A DNA stretch of 64,000 bases from Pyropia yezoensis (taxonomy: Eukaryota > Rhodophyta > Bangiophyceae > Bangiales > Bangiaceae). This document shows positions 53,056-62,798 of this stretch, one piece after another. Under the pieces are notes generated by a model. It saw only the letters and a list, made by a program, of their open reading frames with translations, ran no database searches and was not told where the DNA came from. The stretch spans positions 10,778,375 through 10,842,374 of the forward strand of contig CM020619.1 in NCBI GenBank assembly GCA_009829735.1. Direction: 5' to 3'. How positions within the stretch are numbered: position 1 is the stretch's first letter; every line of letters starts with the position of its first letter. The translations under genes and the position numbers were made by a program.

Positions 53056-54570
53056 ATGCGTACCCGGCAGCGCGCCGCCCGTGTCGCGGCGCTGGCGACG
53101 CTGGCGACCGCCGCCGCCGCCGCCACCTTGGCCGCTGCTGCCGCCGCTGCCGCCATTCTCACCGGCGGCAGCGGCGGCGGCGGCGGTGGCGCGCGCCTCC
53201 CAAGCGGCACCAGCCGGCAAGCCTCCGCTGCCTCCCCCGCGCCCGCCGCCGCCGCCGCCACCTCCCCCCCCCCCGGCCCCGTCGTTGACCTGGTCGCCTC
53301 GGCGCCGGCGGTGCTCCCCCCCACGGTGGACCTACCCGCGGGCCTGACACCCGGCGGCTTTGCCGGCAGCTACAATGGCGGCGACACGTACTTTGTGTCG
53401 GACGCGACGGACGGCTCCCTGTGGGTGGGCACCTACTCGTCGGGCCGCCCGGCCGCCCAGCTGCCCGCGTCGGCGGGGGTGCCCGGCCGCCGGCTGTACG
53501 GCATTGACTTTACCGCCCAGGTGGACGTGCTGTGGGCGGCGGGCGGGTCGGCCAACGGGTCGGGCGTTGGGTACGCCCTCGACGCCGCGACGGGGGCCAC
53601 GCTGGCGACGTACGTGTTTGCGCCCGCCACCGCGGCCAGCTTTGTGGCCACCGTCAGCGGGTATGGCCGGTCGCTGGCGGTGTTTGGGGACGCGGGCGTG
53701 CCGGCAGTCTACGCGGTGGGCCACGGGGCGGGGGGGTGGAACCCGTCGTTTGGGCCCGACGGCCGCATCGACACGACCTTCACGCGGGTGGCCGCGCCAG
53801 AGGCGGCGTCGGCGGTGGCGTACTTTGGCTTTGGGCTGGCCAGCCCAGAGGAGGTGGAGATAGTCAATGCTGCGTCGGGGGAGAGCTACGCCACCTCCCT
53901 CGCCGGCGGGGGGGGGGGGGTGGACCAGTGGCAGTCCCGCGGCCTCGCCGGCACCGCCCGCGCACTGACAGGCGCGGCGGGGGTGCTGGGCACCGCCGGC
54001 TTGGGCGGCACCGTCATTGTTGCGCGCCCGTCGGCGGGCGTCCTGACGGTCCTCCGCCAGCCGTTTGATGGCACCCCGACGGTCGTTGGCAACGTGTCAG
54101 CCGCGGGTGTCACCGGCCCAGTGGCGATCCAGTACGCCGGGGTGGGGGTGTACGTGCTCAACCGGGACCCGCCGCCGCCACCGTCGCCGCTGCCACCCGC
54201 CGCCGGCACAGGCGCGGGCGTGGCAACGTCGGTGCGGCAGGGGGGGGGGCGTTGGGACGCGTATGGCGTGTATGGGGGGGGGTACTCTACGACCGACTGT
54301 GGGGGCGCCGGGGGGGGAGGGGGGTCGGCCCCGCCGACCGCGGCTCCGACGGCGGGGCCAACCGTGGCACCGACGGCCGCCCCGACGTCGGCGCCGTCGG
54401 CCGCCGCGACGGCGGTGCCGTCGTCTGCCCCGACGGCCGCACCAAAAGCGGCGCCGACGGCAACGGCTGGCGTCTCCCCCGCCCCCTCTGGCTCGCCCGC
54501 CGGCAACGTCAAGTGGTCGCTGGTGGCGGTGCCGTACGCGGCACTCGAGGCGGCAGCTCCGGCTTTTTGA
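53056..54570 (+). CDS. secreted beta-propeller protein (SMP-30/gluconolactonase-like), 504 aa
   Basis: ATG 53056 (TTGCCATGCG) gives a basic start and long Ala-rich hydrophobic stretch (about 8-37) that reads as a signal peptide or anchor. A Gly- and Pro-rich linker is followed from about residue 100 to 370 by repeated propeller-like strands: GGDTYFVSDATDGSLWVGTY, RRLYGIDFTAQVDVLWAAGG, GYALDAATGATLATYV, FVATVSGYGRSLAVFGD, AIQYAGVGVYVLNRD. The pattern resembles fungal and bacterial secreted SMP-30-type six-bladed propellers. The C-terminal part has a poly-Pro stretch and an APT/PTAAPT repeat (about 425-475) typical of extracellular stalks, then a short hydrophobic end that could support a lipid anchor. 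Single exon. It ends tail-to-tail with the minus-strand frame at 54768. Enzyme activity is not implied. Confidence 0.6.
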   Translation: MRTRQRAARVAALATLATAAAAATLAAAAAAAAILTGGSGGGGGGARLPSGTSRQASAASPAPAAAAATSPPPGPVVDLVASAPAVLPPTVDLPAGLTPGGFAGSYNGGDTYFVSDATDGSLWVGTYSSGRPAAQLPASAGVPGRRLYGIDFTAQVDVLWAAGGSANGSGVGYALDAATGATLATYVFAPATAASFVATVSGYGRSLAVFGDAGVPAVYAVGHGAGGWNPSFGPDGRIDTTFTRVAAPEAASAVAYFGFGLASPEEVEIVNAASGESYATSLAGGGGGVDQWQSRGLAGTARALTGAAGVLGTAGLGGTVIVARPSAGVLTVLRQPFDGTPTVVGNVSAAGVTGPVAIQYAGVGVYVLNRDPPPPPSPLPPAAGTGAGVATSVRQGGGRWDAYGVYGGGYSTTDCGGAGGGGGSAPPTAAPTAGPTVAPTAAPTSAPSAAATAVPSSAPTAAPKAAPTATAGVSPAPSGSPAGNVKWSLVAVPYAALEAAAPAF

Positions 54571-54767
54571 GAGCACGTGCGTTTGGAGGCAGGGGGCGTA
54601 CGATCGGTGGAGGGACGGGGGCGGTCAAAGCACAAGGCATATTTACATACACGGACATAGACATATGTACAAACTAGAAAGAAGAACAGATAAAGGACTG
54701 GCATGGCGCAGCTGCAGTGCGTACGAGACGACACCACCCAACAAGGACGTGGACGTTAAAAAAAAAG

Positions 54768-57458
54768 TCATAGTACCAACAGAACACCATCCAGGTTTGT
54801 CTTTTCGTGTTGTGCTGACCGCGCACCAAGGCCGTCCCTTGAATGGCTACCCCCCTTCCCCCGGCATCCCCACCGTTGTCGCCCACCGCACAGACCGGCG
54901 ACTCTTGGGCGGCCGCCCCGTGGCCGCCCCGTCGGTGTCCCAGACGGACGGGCGGGTGGGGGGGGGGGGCTGCTGGCGGCGGCGGCGGCGACCGACGCCG
55001 CCGTCGCCGCCGCCCTGCCCGACGGCGGTCGTGACGCCGGCCGGCGCGGATCGCGGCGGCGATGTCCGTGGGGCGGGCGGGTGGCCGACGCGTTTAACGA
55101 CAGCCGCTGTTGACGTTGACGCCGTTCTACTCGCCGCCGCCGCCGCCGCCGCCGCTGCTGCTGCCGCGATGGCTGCCGCCGACCCGGTGGCGCCGGCGGG
55201 GGCCCCCGCGGCCACACCCCCCCCCCCCCCCCCCCGGCCGCTGCCGCCAGCGCCTGGACGAGCAGCGAGCAGGTGGCCTCTAGGGACTGCAACCGGTGCA
55301 AGAGTGCTGCCGCGGGGGGTGGCGGCGTGCCCCCCCTGTGGCGGTCGCCGTCTGCCGTCGTGGCCGCCGCCGCTGCCAACGATGCACCGGCCGCCGCTCT
55401 CGTCGCTGCTGTCACGGTCGCCGTGGTGGCTGGCGTTTGGGCGGCCGCCAAGGCGGGCGTGGCCACCGCCGCCGCCGCAGACCGCCCTGCGCGGCCGGCG
55501 GGCTGTACAATGGCAAGGAGGGGAGCGCCCTCCACGGTGGCAGAGGGTGCAGAAGGGGCGGCGGCTGGGGTGGCGGTGGCACCGTGTGGCCCATCGCTCA
55601 AACGCGGCGGCACGGCACGGGGCGTCACTCCTCGTGCCGCGACGACAAGGGCGGACGCCGGCGGGGCGCGTGGCGGCGTGCGCGCCGCCACCGGGTAAGA
55701 GGGCCACGCCGGCACCGCGGCCGACGCGCCGGGATCGACAGACGCGTCCATGGCAACGGCCGTCCCGGCGGCGGCCGCCCCGTCGTCGTCAGGGATGTGC
55801 AGCGGAGGGTACAGGCCGGTGGGGAGCCACCGACCCGAAGCGTCACGGCCTTGGCGCGATGATGGTGTGGCCGCACCCGCCGCGGCCGCCGCCACCGCCG
55901 CCGGGTGGGACGCCCGGCGAGGGGAGGGAACTCTGGCGGGGCCGGTGTCGCCCCCGCTGCCGTGCGGCGGGGGCTCACGAAAGCGGCCGCCCGCATCGCG
56001 TGGCTGGCGTGCCGCGCCCGTAGCGCGGCGGTTGACCACCACCGCCAGTGGGGGGGGGTAGGGCCGGGGTAGCGGCTGCGACGGCGGCTGCGGTGACGGC
56101 GACGGCGGTGGAGGAGTTTGCGGCAGCGGCGGCAGCGGCAGCGGCCGCTGTGTCGTCCATGGCAGCCGGCGGGGCACGGCTGGCGCGTCGGCCGCCGCCA
56201 CAGCCGCCCCGCCCAGCGGCCGTGGCGCGGGGCGGGGCGGTGGCGCCACCCGCGGGTGGGGTGGTCGTCGCGGCGGGGGGGACGGGGTGGGGAGGGCAAC
56301 GAGCGCCGCCGCCGCCGCCCGGTCAGCGGCGGCCGCGTCGATCTGTGGCGGGCGGCCGCCGCCGGCGTCGCGGTCTGTGGCGTCGGTGCCCGGCGAGGCC
56401 GCCTCTCCAGGCACCCCCTTCCCCGCAGAGGGGGTGGGCGGCGGCGGCCGCAACGGCGACGGCCATCCTGGCGGTTGCAGGGGCGGCACCGGACGGCCAG
56501 GGGCGGGGACGCTGCCGCCGCCCGCGGCGGTGCGCTGGCTGGCGTTCCCGTCCTCGCCAGTTGCCGCCGGCCGGCACGCCACCGTCGGGGCGACGGCCCA
56601 AGCAGCTGCACAGAGCGGCGGCGTTGGAGGTCGCCTGGGCGCCTCGGGGATGGACAGCAGCACGGACGTGGGAGACGGGTCGTCCGTGTCGTCGCGGTGA
56701 CGCGCCCCCCTGCCACGGCCGCCGCTGCCGCCACCGCCGCCACCGCCACCGCCGCCGCCGCGCGCAGCAATGGGGCCGCCGCCGTCCCTGCGGTCCGTCC
56801 CGCAACCGCCAGTGCCGCGGCGGTCGCGCTGCCCCGTGGGGGGGACACCCGCCCGCGGGGGGGGAGACGCCTCTGCAATGGCTGCCGCGGCGGCGGCCGC
56901 CGCCGCGCGCACCGCACACCCCGCGACGGGGGGCACGGGCGGAGCGGCGGCGGCGGCGGCGGCGGCAGCGTCAGCGGCAGCCGCCGTCGCCGCGGCGGTT
57001 GCGGCGGCCATGGCCGCCTCCACCACCCCCGGCGGACAGCCCAGCAGCTGGTGCAGCGGGGTGGGGCGGCGGCCGCCGTCGGCACCCGGCCGCCGACGTA
57101 GGATGCGGGGGAGCAGCGGGGGGAGGCGGCGGCTGGAGCGCCCGTGGCGGCGGCGGCGGCGGTCGCCGCGGTGGGCGTCAGCGGCGGCAGCGGTGGCGGC
57201 GGCGGTGGCGGTGGCGGCAGGGGGGGGTGGACTCGTGGCGCCCGCCCGCCCCCCCGCATCCCCCGCAGCGCCCCCCACCGACGGCCCGTCGAGCAGCTGC
57301 CGCAGCCGCATGTAGTCCCAGTAGCCCGGCAGGGAGGTGCCGCCGTCAACGGCCACCGCGCCGGTCAGCGTCGGGTCGGGTGGCCGGAGGGGGGTGGGCG
57401 GCAGGAGCTCCGATGGGGGGGCCCCGGGGGATGGCGTTGCGCCGCCGCCACTCGCCAT
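54768..57458 (-). CDS. hypothetical low-complexity protein, up to 896 aa
   Basis: ATG 57458 (ACAATGGCGAGTGG) opens a frame without stops to 54768. Most of it is Ala/Pro/Arg/Gly-rich. Better-defined bits are LPGYWDYMRLRQLLDGPS (about 43-60), two similar motifs QPRDAGGRFREP and QGRDASGRWLPTGLYPPL that share R-D-A-x-G-R-aromatic, and a short helix LLHRLQSLEATCSLLVQAL that could be a coiled coil. The last 100 codons (RRRRRRRVERRQRQQRL and on) may be 3' noncoding. In DNA this GC-rich, long open frames arise by chance on the antisense strand too; the good ATG, the repeated motif and the convergent layout favour a gene. No family recognised. A nuclear regulator is conceivable from the basic and Pro-rich make-up but is only a guess. 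Confidence 0.4.
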   Translation of the reverse strand: MASGGGATPSPGAPPSELLPPTPLRPPDPTLTGAVAVDGGTSLPGYWDYMRLRQLLDGPSVGGAAGDAGGRAGATSPPPPAATATAAATAAAADAHRGDRRRRRHGRSSRRLPPLLPRILRRRPGADGGRRPTPLHQLLGCPPGVVEAAMAAATAAATAAAADAAAAAAAAAPPVPPVAGCAVRAAAAAAAAAIAEASPPPRAGVPPTGQRDRRGTGGCGTDRRDGGGPIAARGGGGGGGGGGGSGGRGRGARHRDDTDDPSPTSVLLSIPEAPRRPPTPPLCAAAWAVAPTVACRPAATGEDGNASQRTAAGGGSVPAPGRPVPPLQPPGWPSPLRPPPPTPSAGKGVPGEAASPGTDATDRDAGGGRPPQIDAAAADRAAAAALVALPTPSPPPRRPPHPRVAPPPRPAPRPLGGAAVAAADAPAVPRRLPWTTQRPLPLPPLPQTPPPPSPSPQPPSQPLPRPYPPPLAVVVNRRATGAARQPRDAGGRFREPPPHGSGGDTGPARVPSPRRASHPAAVAAAAAGAATPSSRQGRDASGRWLPTGLYPPLHIPDDDGAAAAGTAVAMDASVDPGASAAVPAWPSYPVAARTPPRAPPASALVVAARGVTPRAVPPRLSDGPHGATATPAAAPSAPSATVEGAPLLAIVQPAGRAGRSAAAAVATPALAAAQTPATTATVTAATRAAAGASLAAAAATTADGDRHRGGTPPPPAAALLHRLQSLEATCSLLVQALAAAAGGGGGGVWPRGPPPAPPGRRQPSRQQQRRRRRRRRVERRQRQQRLSLNASATRPPHGHRRRDPRRPASRPPSGRAAATAASVAAAAASSPPPPPARPSGTPTGRPRGGRPRVAGLCGGRQRWGCRGKGGSHSRDGLGARSAQHEKTNLDGVLLVL

Positions 57459-59655
57459 TGTCTACCCAACGACGGCGGTGGGCGGGTGCGACGGGGAAAA
57501 AGGGGGGGGGTGATTTGCTTGGGGGGGAAGGGAAAGAAGGATGAATGGGGGGGGGCGGGTTGTGCGTGCGTGCGGCGCGTGGTCAAGGGGAAGGGGGGGG
57601 GGGGTTGAGGGCTGTGACCGCGGGGGGCGTTGACGACTCGCCGCCTCGCCGAGGCCGTCGGGGTGTCAGGACGGTGCCTTGGCAGGGACGGGGTGGCGAA
57701 GGTGAGGGGGGGGGGGGGGGGGGGGGAGCGGCGACGTTGGGATGCCAATATGGGGGGGGCGGGGGTGGGAGCAGTGGGCGATGCGTTGACCAGGGACGGC
57801 AGGCGCCGGCAGGGCAATGGGACAGCCGCCGAAACGGGGGCGCCGCCGCGGCTGGGGGTGGCCGCCGCGGCGGCTGCCGGCGGGCCCCGCCGGCCGCGCC
57901 GCCACCGCCGAGGGGGGCCCGGCGAGGGGCCGGGAAGCGCACCCCCCCCCCCTTCCCGTCCCGCCCCCCCCCCCCCCCCCCCCATCCCACCCCCCCCCCC
58001 GCCCGACGAGCGCCACGGCCGCAGGCACCCGTTGGGTGGGCAATGCGGGGGGCGACCCCGCGGGGCCGCCGCCCCCGCCGCCAGCCCGCCGCGCCCGCAG
58101 GCGGCGGTGCACCCGCCGCGGGGCGGCACGCGCTGGCCGCCCCCACCCACGGCGGGCCCCCGCGGCAGCGGTGTGCCGCCGCTGCCGTCGCTGCGGCGGC
58201 GGCGGCGGCAGCAAGGGGGCAGCCGCTGTCGTCCCGCAGGCGGTGGCGTCGACGTGGCCACACCCCGTCTGGGCGGGCGCCGGCTGCCGCGGTGTCGGGG
58301 GGGGGGTGGGGGGGTGGAGGGGGGGGGGGGGTGGGTGGGGGGGGGCGGGGGGAGGGAGGTCTGGGCGGCTGCCGGTTTAAACCGTTGGGTGGGGGGCGAT
58401 GACCGCGGCGCGTGGCCAAGTCGAGATGAAAAAACAAAACGTGAGAGGAGCGGGTGGCAGCGGCGGGAGGAGGGGAAAGGGGGGGGGGGGGGGGGGGGGG
58501 CGGGGAAGGGGTGGGAGTGGGAATGGTGCGTTTGGGATGGTGACCCGAGCGGGGGGGGTGGAGCAGTGGAGCAGTGGGGGGGGGTGGGGCAGTGGGGTGG
58601 GGGGGGGGGGGGGTGCACGCCAAGCCGCCCGTGCTGCCGACGGCGGCGGCCGCGCGTCGAGGCGGGCCACAGCGGCTGGACGTGCATCCCACCCCGTGCG
58701 TGCCCGCGCCCCGCGTCGTGGCGCGGGGACGGGTGGTGGGGGCGGGGGAGGGGGGGGGCGGGTGCCGTGGCGGTGGTTTGTATTTCCGTGCCGTCCCGGT
58801 CTCTTTCAACCCCCCCCCCCCCCTCTAGCCTACCAGCGAGGGGGCGGTATCACGCAGTGCGGGGGGGGCTGCTGCCGCCGCCGGGTGCACGGAAGAGGAT
58901 GATATGAGGGTGGTGTGGGAGGGGAGGGGGGGGGGGGGGGTGGGCGATAGGTGCTGTTGCTGCAAGGGACTGAGGAGGGGGGGGGAAGGGGGGGGGGGGG
59001 GATGGGGCGGCGGCCGCTACGGGCAGCAGCGCCTGTCCGCTGCTCTGGTGCAATGGCGCCGGCGGCGCCTGCGGCAGCGTCGGTGGGGCGGCCGCGGCGT
59101 TTGTCTTTTAAAAACGGAGCCAGCGGGGGCAGCCGCCCGTCCTTGACCAGAGGGACCGCCCCCCAGCACAGCGGCTGGACCGCGGTGACGGCCGGGCGGG
59201 GGCGGTGTACATACATAGCTACCCATGTACAGTACGTCCCCAGTCATGGCCCCAACCGGGCTGGGGCTGCAGACAGCCGACGAGCGGGGGGGTGCGCCGC
59301 CCCCTGCGGTGCCGGTCGGTCGGCCGCCCACGGGCGCGGCCGTGGCGGTGGCCCCCCCCGACCGGCGGGGGGGGATACGGCGCACCAGATCTGCGGCCTG
59401 ACGTCATGCCCGTGGCGCTGGAGCCGGGACGGCGGGCAAGCGAGTGGTAGGTAGGTCGGGGGATGGGGACCAGAGTCAGAACTTTAAAAGAAAAAAAGAA
59501 AACGGTTTCCCTCGTGACCTCGTCTTGCCCAAAACCAAACGACCGGGAAGCACCGTCGCCGCCGCCGTCGCGCCAACTGGGGTGGAGGCAGCCGCTGCAA
59601 AGCATCTACCTATTTGGCGCGCGGCGGCTGGGCCGCGCCTCCCGCCGCGCGATGA

Positions 59656-59691
<36 letters not shown>

Positions 59692-60877
59692 GAGAAGACA
59701 AGACCACTGCCCACCCACGGGACAGCCCTGCCGGCAGCGCGCCGCCAAATGCGGCGGGTGCCGCGGTTCGTCGTGGGTGTGCCTGTGCGGCAAGGCGGGG
59801 CTGGGGCGGTCGCCGCCGGCCGCGGGCCGCCGCAGCGGTCGCCACGGCGGGGGGACATGGACGGAGGCGCGGGCGCCCACTCGCCGAGAGGGCGCGGCGG
59901 CTGGCCGTTGCCACCCCCCCCCACGCTTCTCACCCCTCGGCGGTCGCCCACGCTGGGCCGCGCTGTCGCTAAAGATCTCTGCTGTGGAAGCTGCGGCGGG
60001 CAGGCCGACCACGTGGGGCGGGGGGGGGGGGGAGGGGACGGGAGCGGGTCCCCCCCTCCTTGGCGTTGGGGGGGGGTCCTCGCGGTCTTGGCCGGCACTG
60101 GAGCCCTTGCGCTACGGCGGCTGTGAGGGCGTGTGGGGCGTGGGGATGGCAACGGCCCATTGCGCACTCCGCAATGGGCGGAATACGAATGTGGGGGGAA
60201 CGGGGGGTGAAGGGTGTGAGCGGGGCGGTGGGAGGCGGGAGGACTGACACGTTCTTCTTTCTTGTTCCTTCGTGGGGTGCGCAGGGGACTCCCCCCCCCG
60301 ACCCCCCCCGCCGCCTCCGTCTGGTTTCCTGTTTTTCTTTTTTTTTTTGGGATGGCGTCCCGCCGTCGCGTGATGGACGGTTGCGGGAATGGGGGGAGGC
60401 GGTCTTGGTAGGCCCATAGCCGCGCACTTTTCCAGGGCTGTGCGCGGTGGTGGTGGTAGGGGGGGGCACGCGCCCCCCGCCCTTCCCCGCATCGAGCAAC
60501 GGGTCCCATACCGGGAACTACCGCCCGCCACATACCCGCCCTACCCCCCCCCCCCCCCTCCCCCTCCTCATTGGCTGTTTTTGAATGGGCTGCTGCAAAA
60601 AGGGTCTGGGGCGCAGGGGTGCCGCGTGAGCGAGGTGCGTGACCAGAAGAAGCATGGGTCTCGTACGCCGGTCAGCAGAGTCATCGACAGAGAGCCCAGG
60701 CCGAGTTTGTATTCATTTGTCCTTTTGTAAGGCCGGGGAAAGGTCGTCTGATGGGGAGAGGGGAAGGGGGGGTGGAGGAGGGCAGGTGGAGGCAAGCGAG
60801 TGTCTGGCTCCCGCCGACGGCCGCGCTGCCGACCAGACACGCACGCGCGCCGGTGGGTTGCCATGGGAGCATTTAGG
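57459..60877. other. low-complexity GC-rich region with many G tracts
   Basis: Long G- or C-runs recur (near 57705, 57970, 58310, 58480, 58600, 58925, 59000, 59658, 60018, 60550). Open frames on both strands give Pro/Arg/Gly polymers. Slightly better composition appears at 59440-59600 and 60240-60420 without a recognisable protein. 59205-59235 has another TGTACATACATAG/CATGTACAGTACG cluster. Confidence 0.45.
59658..59690. repeat. 33-bp uninterrupted G tract
   Basis: A run of 33 G, second only to the one at 48533 in this window. Confidence 0.9.
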
Positions 60878-60879
60878 TA

Positions 60880-62221
60880 CAGTCACCTAGCAATTTTATC
60901 CGCACAATTGTGCCACCGTTCGACGGTCCCCAATCTGGTGCCCGAACCCCTCTCGTGGCACCAGATTGCCCCATTCGGCCCGACTTGGTGCCACAGCGCT
61001 ACGGCGTGCTCCTACTTCAGCGGCGCCCAGCTCGTCCCCCAGGTTGAGACTGAGGGCACCAAGCACCATGGCGGGCTCAAAGCGTCGTCCGCTGTCCGTC
61101 GCCGAGCGCGAGGTCATCCAGCGCATGCTGAAACAGGGCAAGTCCCTGGCCACCGTCGGTACAGCGCTGGGGCGTTCCAGAAGCACCATCGCCTACGCGG
61201 CTCAAGCTGCTCGCACGGCGGCCACCCGTGCTCGTCCAGACAAGCGAGGGCGTCCGAAAGCCCTGTCCGACCGGGAGCTCCGTACGCTCAGGCGGGCGGT
61301 CGACACAGACGGTTTCTCTTGTTTGGCCTCCCTGACGGAAAAGGTCAACAACACGCGCACCCGCGCCGCTGGGGGTCCCAACAAGGGGCCTGTGTCCATC
61401 TGGACGGTCCGCAGAGCCGTCAAAGCCATGGGTTTCAACTCGCGTGTGGCCGCCAAGAAACCCTTCCTCTCGAACGCGAACAAGGCCAAGCGTCTGGTGT
61501 GGGCCACCGAGAGGAAGGGCTGGACTGTGGAGTGGGCTTCAGTGCTTTTCACCGACGAGAGCTCCTTCGTCGTGCGGGACGTCAGCGCATCGCGCGTTTG
61601 GCGGCGCAATGGCGAGCGCTACGACAGCCGTCGTCTGCGCCCTACGTTTAAGAGCGGGCGCCAGAGCGTGATGGTCTGGGGAGGCTTCTCGGCGCGAGGC
61701 CGAACCCCCCTGGTGCGCTGCGTCGGTTCCATGAACGCTTCTTCCTATGCTGCTGTCCTGGAAAACCGTGTGGCCCACCAGATATGCGCCGACTATGGCG
61801 CGCCAGAGGCGGCGTGGTTGCAGGAGGACCTGGCGCCGTGCCACACGGCGAAGGTGTCTAAGGACGTCAAGGAGGCGCTTGGTCTGCGCGTTCTTCCTTG
61901 GGTGGGGCAGAGCCCGGACCTGAACCCGATTGAGAACGCGTGGGCAGAGCTGGAGCGCCGCCTGCGACTGCGCACGAGCGCACCCAAGACCAAGGACGAG
62001 CTCTTCTCAGCGCTCTGCGAGGAGTGGGAGGCGATCCCTGAGTCCTTCTTCAAGGAGCTCGTGGAGTCGATGCCTCGCCGAGTGCAGGGCGTGTTGGCGG
62101 CGGATGGTGCCAGCACCAAGTACTGACGAGCACATCACTGGGAAACGATGGTGCTGCTGGGGCAATTGGATTTGTACGGATTAGACTTTTCAGGTGTGCG
62201 GATAAAATTGCTAGGTGACTG
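60880..62221 (+). mobile_element. Tc1/mariner DNA transposon, apparently whole
   Basis: 1342 bp bounded by perfect 27-bp terminal inverted repeats (60880-60906 and 62195-62221; start CAGTCACCTAGCAATTTTAT) and flanked on each side by TA (60878-60879 and 62222-62223), the target duplication of this superfamily. One uninterrupted transposase gene lies between. A 12-bp internal inverted repeat (CAATCTGGTGCC at 60931 and GGCACCAGATTG at 60957) lies in the 5' leader. Perfect repeats and an intact gene point to a recent insertion. It lies in a spacer and disrupts no gene that I can see. Confidence 0.95.
61068..62126 (+). CDS. Tc1/mariner transposase (DD34E), 352 aa
   Basis: ATG 61068 has a strong context (CACCATGGCG); the frame is open further upstream but without an ATG. 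Residues about 1-50 form a helix-turn-helix (PLSVAEREVIQRMLKQGKSL, GRSRSTIAYAAQAAR). A second helix-turn-helix follows (LSDRELRTLRRAVDTDG; SIWTVRRAVKAMGF). The DDE core shows the first Asp in VLFTDESSFVV, the second in LQEDLAPCHTAK (EDLAPCH in place of the usual DNAPCH) and the Glu in SPDLNPIENAWAELERR. The gap between the second Asp and the Glu is 34 residues, the Tc1 signature. VMVWGGFSARG is the conserved strand between the first two acids. Length is normal for Tc1 transposases (about 340-350). It catalyses cut-and-paste transposition at its own terminal repeats. No damage seen. Confidence 0.95.
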   Translation: MAGSKRRPLSVAEREVIQRMLKQGKSLATVGTALGRSRSTIAYAAQAARTAATRARPDKRGRPKALSDRELRTLRRAVDTDGFSCLASLTEKVNNTRTRAAGGPNKGPVSIWTVRRAVKAMGFNSRVAAKKPFLSNANKAKRLVWATERKGWTVEWASVLFTDESSFVVRDVSASRVWRRNGERYDSRRLRPTFKSGRQSVMVWGGFSARGRTPLVRCVGSMNASSYAAVLENRVAHQICADYGAPEAAWLQEDLAPCHTAKVSKDVKEALGLRVLPWVGQSPDLNPIENAWAELERRLRLRTSAPKTKDELFSALCEEWEAIPESFFKELVESMPRRVQGVLAADGASTKY

Positions 62222-62345
62222 TACACACTCGCGCGCCCCCCCCGCTGGCCGCGCCCCCCTCCTCCCCGTCTCGGGCAGGTTGGTGGGGAGCTCAAGCGCG
62301 GGGCGGGCCTGACTCCAGCAGTTTTGCAGCGAGGCGCTCCCCGCT

Positions 62346-62798
62346 TAGCTAGTCTGGGCCAAATGTCGACCAGTCCCGGAAATGTCGACCTCGCCTCACG
62401 GCCCCAGGAAGGCAGGTTCATGACGGACGCATTTTCCTTCGCGACTTTCCAACGCCAGAGCAAGAGAAGTACACATGACCTGGACATAAAAACCACTACG
62501 AGAGGATGGAGATAGATGTTGTCCATTTTTTGGCCAAGCATCACCGCTGGGCCGGACTGATCGCGGACCAGGTGTTTCCATTGGCTCCATGAGCTGGTCG
62601 ACATTACCAGCACTTTCCTGACAGTCACCTTGACTTCTGTCGCTCGTAGCTCCGCGAGAACAGACGTGCTCAGAAAATAAAAAACATCCTCTTACTCCCC
62701 TCGGCCTCCTCTACAAGCACGTATGTCGTGCATGTCTTGAAGTACACGAGCACCTTGAATGTCATCGAGAATGGTCGACATTTGGCCCAGACTAGCTA
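62346..62798. mobile_element. MITE-like element, about 450 bp
   Basis: A perfect 27-bp inverted repeat ends the segment: 62346-62372 (starts TAGCTAGTCTGGGCC) and 62772-62798 (ends CCCAGACTAGCTA). If the outer TA on each side is taken as target duplication, the element has 25-bp terminal repeats. Internally AATGTCGACC is repeated near the left end and GGTCGACATT near the middle right. No coding capacity. The TA duplication and length fit a non-autonomous Tc1/mariner-type element, but its termini differ from those of the transposon at 60880, so that transposase is probably not its partner. Confidence 0.75.

Noticed and set aside
57583-58809. A 408-codon minus-strand frame
   Set aside because: Pro/Arg/Gly low complexity through several long G and C runs; no domain and no support from context.
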